Shown here piece after piece: positions 26,874 through 36,800 of a stretch of DNA of 64,000 bases. The stretch comes from Gordonibacter faecis (GTDB lineage Bacteria; Actinomycetota; Coriobacteriia; Coriobacteriales; Eggerthellaceae). Below the pieces are notes generated by a model. It ran no database searches. It had not been told where the DNA came from and saw only the letters and a program-made list of their open reading frames with translations. Positions within the stretch are counted from its first letter, which is position 1. Every line of letters starts with the position of its first letter. A program made the position numbers and the translations under genes. The stretch is taken from positions 343,243 through 407,242 of the forward strand of contig NZ_JASJEU010000003.1 in assembly GCF_030077735.1 (NCBI RefSeq). Direction: 5' to 3'.

Positions 26874-27623
26874 ATGACAGCGGGTGGGTTTGGCATGGTG
26901 GACGCGCATTTGCGCGACAAGCGCATTCTCATTGTGGATGACGAGCGCGAACTGGCAGACATGGTGGCTGCCATCCTGCACGGCGCGGGCTTCACCTGCG
27001 TGAGCGTGGCCCACTCGGGCGCGGAAGCGCTCGCGGCCGTTGACGCATGCGCAGCTGATGCGGAGCGCGCCTTCCAACTATTTATACTCGATGTAATGAT
27101 GCCACACATGGATGGCTTCGAACTACTCTCCCACCTGCGGCAACGCACTGCCTGCGCGCGCGTGCCCGCAGTGTTTCTCACGGCGAAGGACGAGCCTTTC
27201 GACCGCGTGAGCGGCCTTTCCCTGGGCGCGGACGATTACATCGCCAAGCCGTTCCTACCCCAGGAACTCGTGCTGCGCATCGCCGCTGTGCTGCGTCGCT
27301 GCTACGCGGAGGAAAGCCCCCTGCTTGAACTGGACGCCAGCCGCGTAAACTTCGCCACGGCCGAGGTGGAGCGCGCCGACGGCGAAACGGTGCTGCTCAC
27401 GGCCAAAGAACACGAAATCTTAAGCGTACTCGCGCGCAACGCCGGGCGCATTGTGACCATCGACGCGCTCTGCGAGGCGTGCTGGGGTACGTCGTTTGGC
27501 TACGAGAACTCGCTCATGGCGCACATCCGGCGGCTGCGCGAAAAGATTGAGGCGAACCCGTCGAAGCCCGTCTCGCTCGTTACCGTGAAGGGCCTCGGCT
27601 ACAAGCTGGTAAAACGAGGCTAG
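26874..27623 (+). CDS. OmpR family response regulator
   Basis: 249 residues, ATG 26874 with AAGGAGG 6 bases upstream. Receiver domain: ILIVDDERELADMVAAIL with the acidic pair, phospho-acceptor Asp in FILDVMMPHMDGFELL, Thr in FLTAKDEP and Lys in YIAKPF. C-terminal winged helix (about 155-249) ends with SLVTVKGLGYKLVK. Partner kinase starts 3 bases after its stop. Predicted target is the divergent BceAB-like operon, sensed by its own transporter or by the kinase. Confidence 0.95.
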   Translation: MTAGGFGMVDAHLRDKRILIVDDERELADMVAAILHGAGFTCVSVAHSGAEALAAVDACAADAERAFQLFILDVMMPHMDGFELLSHLRQRTACARVPAVFLTAKDEPFDRVSGLSLGADDYIAKPFLPQELVLRIAAVLRRCYAEESPLLELDASRVNFATAEVERADGETVLLTAKEHEILSVLARNAGRIVTIDALCEACWGTSFGYENSLMAHIRRLREKIEANPSKPVSLVTVKGLGYKLVKRG

Positions 27624-27625
27624 TC

Positions 27626-29047
27626 ATGATGCGGGCGAACCAGAAACAGCGACGCGGCGCGGCACCCAACCTCGCGCGGTTTTTCACGAAGCAGCTGCTA
27701 CTGTTTATGGCGCTCGCGTTTCTCATTGTGGTGGTGGACTTTTTCCTGTATGCCCTCATTGCCTACCGGGAATCGAACGAACACTACAACGACGGCACGC
27801 CCGTCACCACGGTGCGCGCCGTGGATGCGGCGCTTTCGCGTGACGAAGGCGGCGCGTGGATATTCGCTCCGAAGGGCCTCGAAACACTCGCTGAACAGGA
27901 CGCCTGGGCGCTGCTGGTGGATGGCGACGGGAATGTGGCCTGGTCCCACGGCGTGCCGACCGAGGTGCCGCGCGTCTTTACACCCAACGACATCGCCATG
28001 GCCGCGCACTACGCCGATCTCGCTGGCTACCCCACCTTTTTCTGGAACCGCGACGATGGGTTGTTGGTGGTGGGCTTTCCCAAGGGCGAATACTGGCACG
28101 AAAGCCTGACCTTCCCCACCTCCACCATTACGAATCTGCCGCTGTACGTGCTGCTCATATTCAGCGTTGATCTGGCTATTCTGTTTGTGATGTACGTGGT
28201 GTCGCGGCGGCGCACGCAAAATGCGGTGGGGCCCATCGCCGAAGCGCTCGACGCGCTGTCAGAGGGCCGCGCGGCCGAACTGCACCTGAAAGGCGACCTA
28301 CGCGACATCGGCCAGCAAATCACCGAGACAAGCGGCATCATCGAACAGAAGGACGCCGCACGCGCGAACTGGATTCGCGGCATCTCGCACGATATCCGCA
28401 CGCCGCTCTCCATGATTCTAGGCTACGCAGACGCCATTGCTTCCAGCGAGGCCACAAGCGACGAAGCGCGTGCAAGCGCCCAGGTCATCCGCGCACAGGG
28501 ACTCAAGATCAAAGACCTCGTGACCGATCTTAACACCGCCTCGAAACTCGACTACGACTTGCAGCCTCTCCACCTTGAGCGCGTGCACCTGCCGCGCCTT
28601 CTGCGCACCGTGGTGGCCGGGCACGTGAACAGTGGACTGGACGAGCTGCACCCCCTTGAGCTGGATGTGGCCGAAGATGCGGCTGAGGCCGTGGTGCTTG
28701 GCGACGAGCGCCTGCTCACGCGCGCGGTAGAAAACGCCATCGCGAACGCGCGGGTGCACAACGAGACAGGCTGCACGGTGGCGGTGTCGCTACACGTTGC
28801 GGACGGCCACGCTCTTGTGCGCGTGGCCGACGACGGTGCTGGCGCCACACCTGAGGAACTGGCCGCCCTCGAAGCGCGCCTTGCCCGTGCCCGCACGGCC
28901 CGCAGCGCCGCCGGCTCCTACGGCGAAGAACATGGCTTGGGCCTGGTGCTGGTCGATCGCATCGCGCGCGTCCACGACGGCGCACTCAAGCTGGAAAGCA
29001 AGCCAAACTACGGCTTCACGGTGGAACTTTCCTTGCCCCTGGTATAG
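27626..29047 (+). CDS. Sensor histidine kinase
   Basis: 473 residues. Two membrane helices (about 23-47 and 172-196) flank an outer sensor domain of ~125 residues. Then a HAMP-like linker, the H-box RGISHDIRTPLSMILGYADAI with the phosphorylated His, N-box VENAIANARVHNE, and the ATP lid region GAGATPEELAAL and GLGLVLVDRIAR. Unlike BceS kinases, which have almost no outer loop, this one has a full extracytoplasmic sensor, so it may detect its ligand directly. Operon partner of the OmpR-type regulator. Confidence 0.94.
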   Translation: MMRANQKQRRGAAPNLARFFTKQLLLFMALAFLIVVVDFFLYALIAYRESNEHYNDGTPVTTVRAVDAALSRDEGGAWIFAPKGLETLAEQDAWALLVDGDGNVAWSHGVPTEVPRVFTPNDIAMAAHYADLAGYPTFFWNRDDGLLVVGFPKGEYWHESLTFPTSTITNLPLYVLLIFSVDLAILFVMYVVSRRRTQNAVGPIAEALDALSEGRAAELHLKGDLRDIGQQITETSGIIEQKDAARANWIRGISHDIRTPLSMILGYADAIASSEATSDEARASAQVIRAQGLKIKDLVTDLNTASKLDYDLQPLHLERVHLPRLLRTVVAGHVNSGLDELHPLELDVAEDAAEAVVLGDERLLTRAVENAIANARVHNETGCTVAVSLHVADGHALVRVADDGAGATPEELAALEARLARARTARSAAGSYGEEHGLGLVLVDRIARVHDGALKLESKPNYGFTVELSLPLV

Positions 29048-29210
29048 CGCCTGCTGCCTCTGGCGTTGACATTCTACCTCTATGTAACCGTCGCGAAACT
29101 TCCCTCTTCGAAGCCTCTTAAAGAGGGCTTGTCAAGTACAATAGCAATGTCCGCGTTGTACGCAGGCCTCCCCCGCATCGCCCAAGCCTTAAGGCAGGAG
29201 GTAGAACCCT

Positions 29211-31268
29211 ATGGAAGCACTTGTGCTTGCTCTTCTTTTACTGGCAGCCGTTTTGGTGTCTTCCGTCATCGACCAGTTGGTGCCGAAAATTTCCTCCCCC
29301 CTCATCCAAATTGGTCTGGGCCTGCTTATTGCGTTGCTCGCACCCGCACAAATCAACATCACCCTTGACCCCGAACTGTTCTTGGTCCTGTTCATCGCGC
29401 CACTTCTGTTTGATGAGGCAAAAAACGTCGACAAGGGCGCGCTCTGGAAGAACCGCTGGCCGGTGGTATCGCTGGCTATTGGACTGGTGATTGTGACGGC
29501 ACTCATCATTGGCGTGGTGGTGAACAAGCTGGAACCCTCTATCGAATTGGCCGCCGCCATCGCACTTGGTGCCGCACTCGGTCCCACCGATGCGGTAGCC
29601 GTGGCGTCGCTTTCGCGCGACACCGACATTGGCGCACGCAACAAGAGCATCCTCGAAGGCGAATCGCTCATCAACGACGCATCCGGCATCGTGATCTTCC
29701 AGTTCGCCATTGCCGCCGCGGCAGGCACGGCGTTTTCGCTCGCAGACGCTGCGGCCGATTTTGCCGTGAGCTTCTTTGGCGGCATCCTCGTAGGACTTCT
29801 TCTAAGCTGGGTCGGTAAAGCGTTCGTGCAGCGCGTGCGCTCCTGGGGCTTGGAGAACACGACGTTTCACGTGCTGTTTGAGGTGTTCACGCCGTTCATT
29901 GTATTTCTGGTAGCTGACGCGCTGGGCACGAGCGGCATCTTGGCCGTGGTGGCAGCGGGGCTCGTGAATATCATTTCGCCGCGCGCCATTGGGCCTTCCA
30001 TATCCCGCATGAACATTGTTTCATCAAGCGTGTGGCGCGTGCTGGCCTTTGCGCTCAATGGCGTGGTGTTTGTGCTGCTGGGGACACAGTTGCCGAAAGC
30101 CATGCAGAGCACCTGGGACGACGTGAGCATTCACAACGCGGTACTCATCGGGTACGTACTGCTGATCACACTCATCTATGTAGTCGTGCGCTTCGGGTGG
30201 ATTTTCAGTATGGAGCGCATTCGTGCACGTCGCCGGCCGGCCGCTGAGCGTCCCAGTTGGCACACCGACGTGCGCTCGGCACTGGTCATGACGCTGGGCG
30301 GGCCGAAGGGCACCATCACGCTGGCCGTGGTGCTCACCATTCCCCTCTACATTGCGACGAATGAGCAAATGGTGGGCGATGTGGTGGCATCATTCCCCCA
30401 GCGCGAACTTATCATTTTCTTGGCCTGCGGTGTTATCGTGGTCACGCTGCTGTTGGCCACGTTTGTCGTACCTCTATTGGCACCAAAAAAACCCGCAACT
30501 GACGAGGAACTACGCTGCGATGAAACGCAGGTGAATCTTGAGATTTTGCGCGCCGTCATCGAAGAGCTGGCCGCGCGCCAAACCGCTGAGACGCGCGTAG
30601 CCACACAAACGGTCATCCACTCGTACAACGAGCGTATCGCACGCATTAAGGACAGCAACGACCTGGACGACGAACCCAACACGGCACTGCGTCTGCGCGC
30701 GCTCGCCTGGGAACAAGCCTACGTGCTGGACTTAATCGAAAAAGAGGAAATCTACCCCATTGTGGGCTATCAGTACTTGAGCCGCCTCTCGCGCGTGGAA
30801 GATCTACTGAAGCATCACGCCGGGCGCTGGACGATACAAAACGCGTACCTGCGCCTGCGCGCCCTCGTACGTGCAGGGTGGCACCGCCTGCTGAGCGACC
30901 TGCCGGGAGTAAGCCCCACCGAGCGCACCCAGGCCATCCGCGCCTTGCAGCTGCAAGCGGCAGAATACCTGGTAGGCAAGCTACAAGCCATGCTCACCTC
31001 TCCCGAGTGCGACGAGCCGGCCGAAGATGTAAGCGCGCTCATCATGGAATACCAGCGCACGATAACGCTCATGCGAAACCAGAACCCCTCCATCACCGCA
31101 CTTACGCGCACCGCCGACAAAACTGTCGATATCGTACGCCAGGGCCTGCGCCTTGAACTGGAGTTCATCCAAACCCGCTACGAGGAAGGCGACCTCTGCC
31201 GCTCCTCCGCCAAACGCCTCCGCGAAAACGTCTACCTCATGCAGGTAGACTTGGAGGACAACGTATAA
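29211..31268 (+). CDS. Na+/H+ antiporter, CPA1 (NhaP-like) family
   Basis: 685 residues, ATG with GGAGG 9 bases upstream. Twelve or so membrane helices in the first ~420 residues, with the CPA1 marks LGPTDAVAVASL and EGESLINDASGIV carrying the transport Asp and the ND motif. The last ~260 residues are a cytoplasmic helical regulatory tail (NLEILRAVIEELAARQTAETR and onward), as in NhaP-type exchangers. Role: pH and sodium balance, which fits an arginine-degrading, ammonia-producing organism. Monocistronic, convergent with argS. Confidence 0.92.
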   Translation: MEALVLALLLLAAVLVSSVIDQLVPKISSPLIQIGLGLLIALLAPAQINITLDPELFLVLFIAPLLFDEAKNVDKGALWKNRWPVVSLAIGLVIVTALIIGVVVNKLEPSIELAAAIALGAALGPTDAVAVASLSRDTDIGARNKSILEGESLINDASGIVIFQFAIAAAAGTAFSLADAAADFAVSFFGGILVGLLLSWVGKAFVQRVRSWGLENTTFHVLFEVFTPFIVFLVADALGTSGILAVVAAGLVNIISPRAIGPSISRMNIVSSSVWRVLAFALNGVVFVLLGTQLPKAMQSTWDDVSIHNAVLIGYVLLITLIYVVVRFGWIFSMERIRARRRPAAERPSWHTDVRSALVMTLGGPKGTITLAVVLTIPLYIATNEQMVGDVVASFPQRELIIFLACGVIVVTLLLATFVVPLLAPKKPATDEELRCDETQVNLEILRAVIEELAARQTAETRVATQTVIHSYNERIARIKDSNDLDDEPNTALRLRALAWEQAYVLDLIEKEEIYPIVGYQYLSRLSRVEDLLKHHAGRWTIQNAYLRLRALVRAGWHRLLSDLPGVSPTERTQAIRALQLQAAEYLVGKLQAMLTSPECDEPAEDVSALIMEYQRTITLMRNQNPSITALTRTADKTVDIVRQGLRLELEFIQTRYEEGDLCRSSAKRLRENVYLMQVDLEDNV

Positions 31269-31272
31269 AAAA

Positions 31273-31300
31273 GTTCCGCCAGTCGTGAAACCGGCGGAAC
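31273..31300 (-). terminator. Terminator after argS
   Basis: On the minus strand GTTCCGCC-loop-GGCGGAAC hairpin (8-bp stem) followed by six T (complement of 31267-31272). Textbook rho-independent form, 23 bases after the argS stop. Confidence 0.88.
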
Positions 31301-31323
31301 CTGAAATTCTTCGAAACCGGTAA

Positions 31324-33051
31324 CTACATTTTTGCGGGCGCGCTCACACCTAGCAGGTTCAGCGTGGTGGCCAGCACGATGCGAGCGGCGTCCACCAGGG
31401 CCAGACGCGCGTTCTTCACGGACTCTTCCTCGCCAATAACATGGCAGTTCGTGTAGAAGGAGTGGAACAGGCTCGCGAGGTCCTGCGCGTAGTGCGTCAG
31501 GCGGAACGCGGCGCGGTCGCGCGCGGCTTGCGCCACGAGCGGGCCAAAGTCGTCCATCTTGCGCATGAGGGCCAGTTCGCTCTCGTGCGTAAGCGGGGAC
31601 AGATCCACGTTGGCCGGAATCACCTTCGCTGCCAGCTCATCCATGGAAAGCGTGCCGTTCTCGGCAGCCTCGGCGTCGGCCGGATTGGCAGCCTTGCGCA
31701 GGATGGAGCAAATGCGGGCGTGCGCGTACTGCACGTAGTACACCGGGTTCGAGGCGTCCTTCTTCTTCGCCACCTCAATGTCGAAGTCGATGGGCTGGTC
31801 GGAGGACTTCGCCAGCATGAGGTAGCGCGTGGCGTCCACGCCCACCTCGTCGATGAGTTCCTCAAACGTGATCATCTCACCGGTGCGCTTCGACATACGC
31901 ACGGCCTCGCCGTCGCGGAACAGGTTCACCAGCTGGCCAAGCATGATTTCCAGCGCACCGGGCCAGCCCCATGCGGCCAGCATGGCCTCGCAGCGGGCGA
32001 TGTAGCCGTGGTGGTCGGCGCCCCAGATGTTGATGAGGTGGTCGAAGCCGCGCTCCATCTTGTTGTAGTGGTAGGCCACGTCGCTCATGAAGTAGGTCAT
32101 CTCGCCGTTGGCCTTGATGAGCACGCGGTCCTTCTCGTCGTCAAACGCGCTCGACTTGAACCAGGTGGCGCCGTCCTTGACGTAGATGTAGCCCTTTTTG
32201 TCCATGGCTTCGAGGCTGCGGTCAACCGCGCTCTTGCCCGTCTCGTCGGGCACGTACAGGCTGCGCTCGCTGAACCAGCACTCGAACGTGGTGCCGAAGC
32301 GCTCGGTTACGCGATGCTGTTCGGCCAGCTCATAGGCGTAGGCGCGCTCGCGGAAGTTCTCCATGCGCTCCTTGGGGTCGGCATCAAGCCACTTATCGCC
32401 ATCCTCGTCGATGATGGCCTGCGCGATGTCCTTCACGTACGCGCCGGCGTAGCACGCCTCAGGCATTTCCACGTCGCGGCCGAGCAGCTGCTGGTAGCGA
32501 ACGGCCACCGACTCGCCGAAGTTGTCCATCTGCGTCCCGGCGTCGTTGATGTAGAACTCTTCGAACACGTCGTAGCCGGCGTGGCGCATGACGCGCGCCG
32601 TGGCATCGCCGAGCGCGGCCCAACGGCCGTGGCCCACGTGCATGGGGCCCGTGGGGTTCGCGGAGATGTATTCCAGGTTAATCTTGCGCTGGCCCTCGGG
32701 GATGGTGCCGCGGCCGAAGTCGTCCTTCTCGGTGCGCACGGTGGCAACAACGCTTTGCAGCGCCGCCGGGTTCAGGCGGATGTTAATGAAGCCAGGGCCG
32801 GCGATCTCAGCCGTCTGAACGAGGTTGTTCTCGGGCAGATGATCCACGATGATTTGGGCAATCTCGCGCGGATTCTTCTTGGCAAGCTTCGCCGAACGCA
32901 TGGCAACGGTGGATGCCCAGTCACCGTTGGCCTCGTCGCGCGGACGCTCGAGAGCCGCCTCGGGGGCTTCGTCAAGCGCAAGCGAGCCGTCCGCCATCGC
33001 CTGAGCGACGGCGTCGTTAATAAGCTGTTCGAGTTCTTCGCGAATCTGCAT
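31324..33051 (-). CDS. argS: Arginine--tRNA ligase
   Basis: 575 residues. Charges tRNA-Arg in the cytoplasm. The N-terminal additional domain begins MQIREELEQLINDAV. The HIGH-type motif is in ISANPTGPMHVGHGRWAALGD near residue 130, and the anticodon-binding domain starts near 455 (ALMRKMDDFGPLVAQAARD). KMSKS is represented by RMSKRTGEMI. Sequence is full length with an intact end (LNLLGVSAPAKM). Its own terminator follows. A role next to a Na+/H+ antiporter is not functionally linked. Confidence 0.96.
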   Translation of the reverse strand: MQIREELEQLINDAVAQAMADGSLALDEAPEAALERPRDEANGDWASTVAMRSAKLAKKNPREIAQIIVDHLPENNLVQTAEIAGPGFINIRLNPAALQSVVATVRTEKDDFGRGTIPEGQRKINLEYISANPTGPMHVGHGRWAALGDATARVMRHAGYDVFEEFYINDAGTQMDNFGESVAVRYQQLLGRDVEMPEACYAGAYVKDIAQAIIDEDGDKWLDADPKERMENFRERAYAYELAEQHRVTERFGTTFECWFSERSLYVPDETGKSAVDRSLEAMDKKGYIYVKDGATWFKSSAFDDEKDRVLIKANGEMTYFMSDVAYHYNKMERGFDHLINIWGADHHGYIARCEAMLAAWGWPGALEIMLGQLVNLFRDGEAVRMSKRTGEMITFEELIDEVGVDATRYLMLAKSSDQPIDFDIEVAKKKDASNPVYYVQYAHARICSILRKAANPADAEAAENGTLSMDELAAKVIPANVDLSPLTHESELALMRKMDDFGPLVAQAARDRAAFRLTHYAQDLASLFHSFYTNCHVIGEEESVKNARLALVDAARIVLATTLNLLGVSAPAKM

Positions 33052-33290
33052 GTTTTTCCATCTTCCTTCGGGAAACCAGCCGCCGTGGCCAGGCGGCTCT
33101 GTCGTCTACGCAATCCGGACAATTCTACCATCTTTTTAGCGGCGCGTCCCTACCTGCTACCCAGGCCACCGCCCTCAGATAGCCTTATGCAGAAAACATC
33201 CACACGACCTTGCACAAGCTCCGTTTCCTTGAGCGGGCGACGGGCCCTCTGTGGTATCGTAAGCGCGCAAAACGAAGGGAGAAGCGCTTT

Positions 33291-33725
33291 ATGGAAATCC
33301 GGTTTACGCAGAGCAACTTTGACGACGCACGCCACGTGCGCACGCGTGTGTTTATGGAAGAGCAGGGCTTCGAAAACGAGTTTGACGACATTGACGAGGA
33401 CGCGCGCACGATACACGTAACCGCGTACCTCGACGGTGCGCTGGCTGGCTGCGCACGGACGTTTCCCGACTTCGAGCGACCGGAAGAACCTGGGCGTTGG
33501 ATTTTTGGCCGGCTGGCCGTGCTGCCTGAGCAGCGCGGCGCGGGACTGGGAGCGGCACTGCTGGCCGAGTCCGAACGACTGGCGCGCGAGGCGGGCGCCA
33601 CCGAGATGCACCTCCACGCCCAATGCCGCGTAACCCCCTTCTACGAGCGCACCGGCTACACGCAATACGGCCCTATTGAACTGGACGAACATGTAGAACA
33701 CATCTGGATGAAGAAGAGTCTATAA
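33291..33725 (+). CDS. GNAT family N-acetyltransferase (ElaA-like)
   Basis: 144 residues, ATG 33291 with GAAGGGAG 9 bases upstream. Acetyl-CoA binding motif A is RLAVLPEQRGAGLGAALLAESE, followed by AGATEMHLHAQCRVTPFYERTGY typical of ElaA/YjcF-type small acetyltransferases. The substrate is not known. Divergent from argS. Confidence 0.9.
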   Translation: MEIRFTQSNFDDARHVRTRVFMEEQGFENEFDDIDEDARTIHVTAYLDGALAGCARTFPDFERPEEPGRWIFGRLAVLPEQRGAGLGAALLAESERLAREAGATEMHLHAQCRVTPFYERTGYTQYGPIELDEHVEHIWMKKSL

Positions 33726-33748
33726 GCTTCCTTCACCTGCCAGGTTTG

Positions 33749-33842
33749 CCGTAGGACAAGGGCTCTGCCCTTGCCTTCAACTACGTTTGACCTGGCAGGT
33801 TTGTTTTTGCCGAGCGGCAAGGGTAGAACCCTTGCCCTACGG
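33749..33842. repeat. Inverted repeat pair at the end of the adhesin gene
   Basis: Two 27-base arms (33749-33775 and 33816-33842) are inverted copies that differ at three positions; each arm also has an internal CAAGGG / CCCTTG palindrome. Between them and just outside lie two near-palindromes, ACCTGCCAGGT (33735 region) and ACCTGGCAGGT. The layout fits a small MITE-like or REP-type element, or a bidirectional terminator between the GNAT gene and the convergent adhesin. A T-run (GTTTGTTTTTG) lies in the centre. Confidence 0.65.
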
Positions 33843-33867
33843 TCAACCTATGAAGGAACGGTTGTCG

Positions 33868-36800
33868 CTATCGGTGGCGTAAGCGGCGGAAGGCAACAAG
33901 GGCTGTTGCCGCAGCCGCAAGGGCAAGAACGGCAATAGGCAAACCCCAGGGCGCGTCCCCCGTTCCCACCAAAAGCGGCGGCTGACCGGGCGTAGAGGAA
34001 TCAGGACGAGCGGGAGGCGTGGGTGTACCCGGCGTACTCGGGCCACCGGGGTTCTCAGGCTTGTCCGGGCTCTCTGGGTTCTCAGGCTTGTCCGGATCAC
34101 CAGGAGTATTTGGCTGATCAGGATTGTCAGGATTGTCCGGGTTGTCAGGATCACTCGGATCGCTGGGATTATCGGGATTGTCCGGGTTATCGGGATCATC
34201 GGGATCGGGGGTATCCGGGCCGCCGGGGCTAGGCGGAGGCGTGAGCGACCTGTCCGTCATCGAAACCTTGGTGACGCGGTTCTCACCAAAAGCCGCCGGT
34301 GTATCACTTACCATAAACTTCACGTCAGTAGCAAGCGCATAGCCTTCAGGAGTTTCAAGTTCTACCAGGCGATATTCCTTACCCGCAACGAACTTCCCCG
34401 TTACCACATGCGCCGTGTCGCTTGACACCCAGGGGCCCTCCACTACCGTGTCACTCTCGTCAACCACCTGCAGCTTGGCACCAGCGAGGGGCCTCCCTGC
34501 GGAATCGACCTTCCGAAACTCCACCACTACTTGGGGTTCCCTCCACACGATATCACCGTTCACAATTTGTGCCGTGCCAGAGCCATCATCAAAGCTCTTG
34601 AGCTCTGGCGCACCGCCAGCGCCCACCTTAAACGAAATTTTGATGGGGTTCTTCGACACAAGGCTGCCATCGGGCGCCACACGTTCCTGAATGACGTACT
34701 CCTGATTCATGAGCACGCCCTTGAAGGTGAGTATGCCGTTTTGGTCGGTGGTTGCCTCCGCGATAAGTTGAAGAGCGGCGCGTTCCTGCGCCGACAAAGA
34801 AGCACCCTGTGGGTGAGGTCCTGCTTTCGCCACGGACTTATACAGGCCATACGTCGACCCCGGCAGCACCTGGTTGGGATCAAGCTCCGACACCTTCTTT
34901 ATGCTGATATCGGTGCGTATGACATCGTTCACAATAGTTTTCACGACACCAGATGACCCAATAGGCGCGAAACTTGACAACGTGCCGTTCGGCGCGAACA
35001 CGGCTTTATGCACCTCTGACGGTACATGCCCCGCTGGTGTCACGGTTTCCTTCACGTAGTAGGTGTTCCCGCCCTCAAGACCGCGGAAGGTCACGCTTCC
35101 GTCTGATGCACTTGTTGTCACAGCCTCCGATCCATCCGCAAGGTGTGCAGGATTAAGGCACGACTCATCGGTATACACCCTGAACTCGACACCTGCGAGT
35201 GGCCGTTCCGCCTTGGGATCGTCCGAACAGGATTCATTGAAGAGTTCCGTCTTTGTGAACGAAAGCTCGGTCAACTCGTTGAGTATCGGCTCTCCGTCGT
35301 TGAGCGCAATCGTTTGATTGCGTGTAGTTTGATCAACAGTGAACTCATAATGTGTGCCGTCCACTTGATAGCCCGGCGCAGGTATGGTTTCCACTACGTG
35401 ATACGTTCCTGCGGGGACGTTGGGGAACCACAGCTCGCCAGCTTGTGTTGCCGTAGCGGAATGCGGGTTGTGGTTAGAATCTTCGCCCTCAAACGGCGTG
35501 CCCGCAGCCGCCGTCGTACGCGTATCGATAGCGGCTTGCTCCACCCCGCCAACAACAGGACGCAGTTCAAACGTCGCACCCATCAGCGCCGTTGAATTTT
35601 TATCCTGTTTCACCAAGTGCGCCTGGGCGTTGAGCGGTGTGTTGGTAAGGAATGCATCACCCGAGGTCGATTGCACCGCCACCACCGACAAACTAGGCCA
35701 GGTATACCCACCGCTCTCGGGAATGGTAAACGGCTCCGTCATAACCCCTTCGAACAAGAAGTCGCTACGTGTGGCTACCTCCTTGAAATAGTACGTGCCA
35801 GCAGGAAGGCCACAGCGAATCTGATCACCCTGCTTAGCATTGCCGATAGTGCGACTGAACGTACGCTGAGAGCCAATGGTAGTCACCTTGCCGTCATCAC
35901 CTGAGACGAAGTGGCCACCCGCATTCACCGGCTCATCGGAACCTTGGAGATACAGGTCAAACGATGCACCAGACAGCGCCTTTCCGCTTTCTGAATCCTG
36001 TTTGAAGAACTCAGCATGACCCACAATACGCTCGTTGCGCAGAATGAAGGAGTTGCCCAAAACCACATTTTGGAAGGCGCCTTTATCTGCATCACCCTCA
36101 AGCGCTAAGCCATTATGCAGGTCAACCAGCGTCGCCTTGCCGTACTCGTTGATGGTGAACTCGATGACCTGGCTAGCTTCGTGGTTCGCGGTCTTGTAGC
36201 CAATCGGAACAACAGTTTCAATGAGGCGGTACTTCGCTCCGCGGTCGAGCCCCGCAAAGGTATGCCCCTCCTTGGCCTCATCTACCGTGGCGGTAGTCCA
36301 CTCTCCCTGAGAAACGTCCATCCATCCGCCACCGCCATCAGACTTCTGCAGCTTGACCGTAGCGTTTGCAACACCTTCGCCCCACTGGTCGAGCTTCTTC
36401 ACCGTCACGTGCGCGGGGTTGTCTTGCACCGTGAGGGTAGTACCCTCGACGGAGCCGATGCCCTCATCCTTTGACACCTTACCAAACGCATCCACCGTGA
36501 ACTTCACGGGATCAAACTTGCTCAAGGTAGCGTCGATTGGGCCGGTATCTTCCACAAGCCAATACATCCCCGCCGGGATGCCATCGAGTTTCCAGGTGAA
36601 GACTTGATTTGCTTCGTCAATACGCGTACTCAATTCGGCACCATCAAACGCGTTCTTAGCTTTCTCGGCGCTCTGGGAGCCGTCGGCGTTTGCTTTATAG
36701 ATGCTCAACTCAACACCCTCAAGGCTGGGGGCGGTCGTGGTTTTCTTTACCGTAAGTTTGGTGGGAGCGTTCGTGATAGCCGGGGTTACATCGTGCGCGG

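Noticed and set aside
34040..34230. Tandem repeat DNA as a separate element
   Set aside because: It is the coding repeat for the Pro/Asp/Asn stalk of the adhesin, not an independent repeat.
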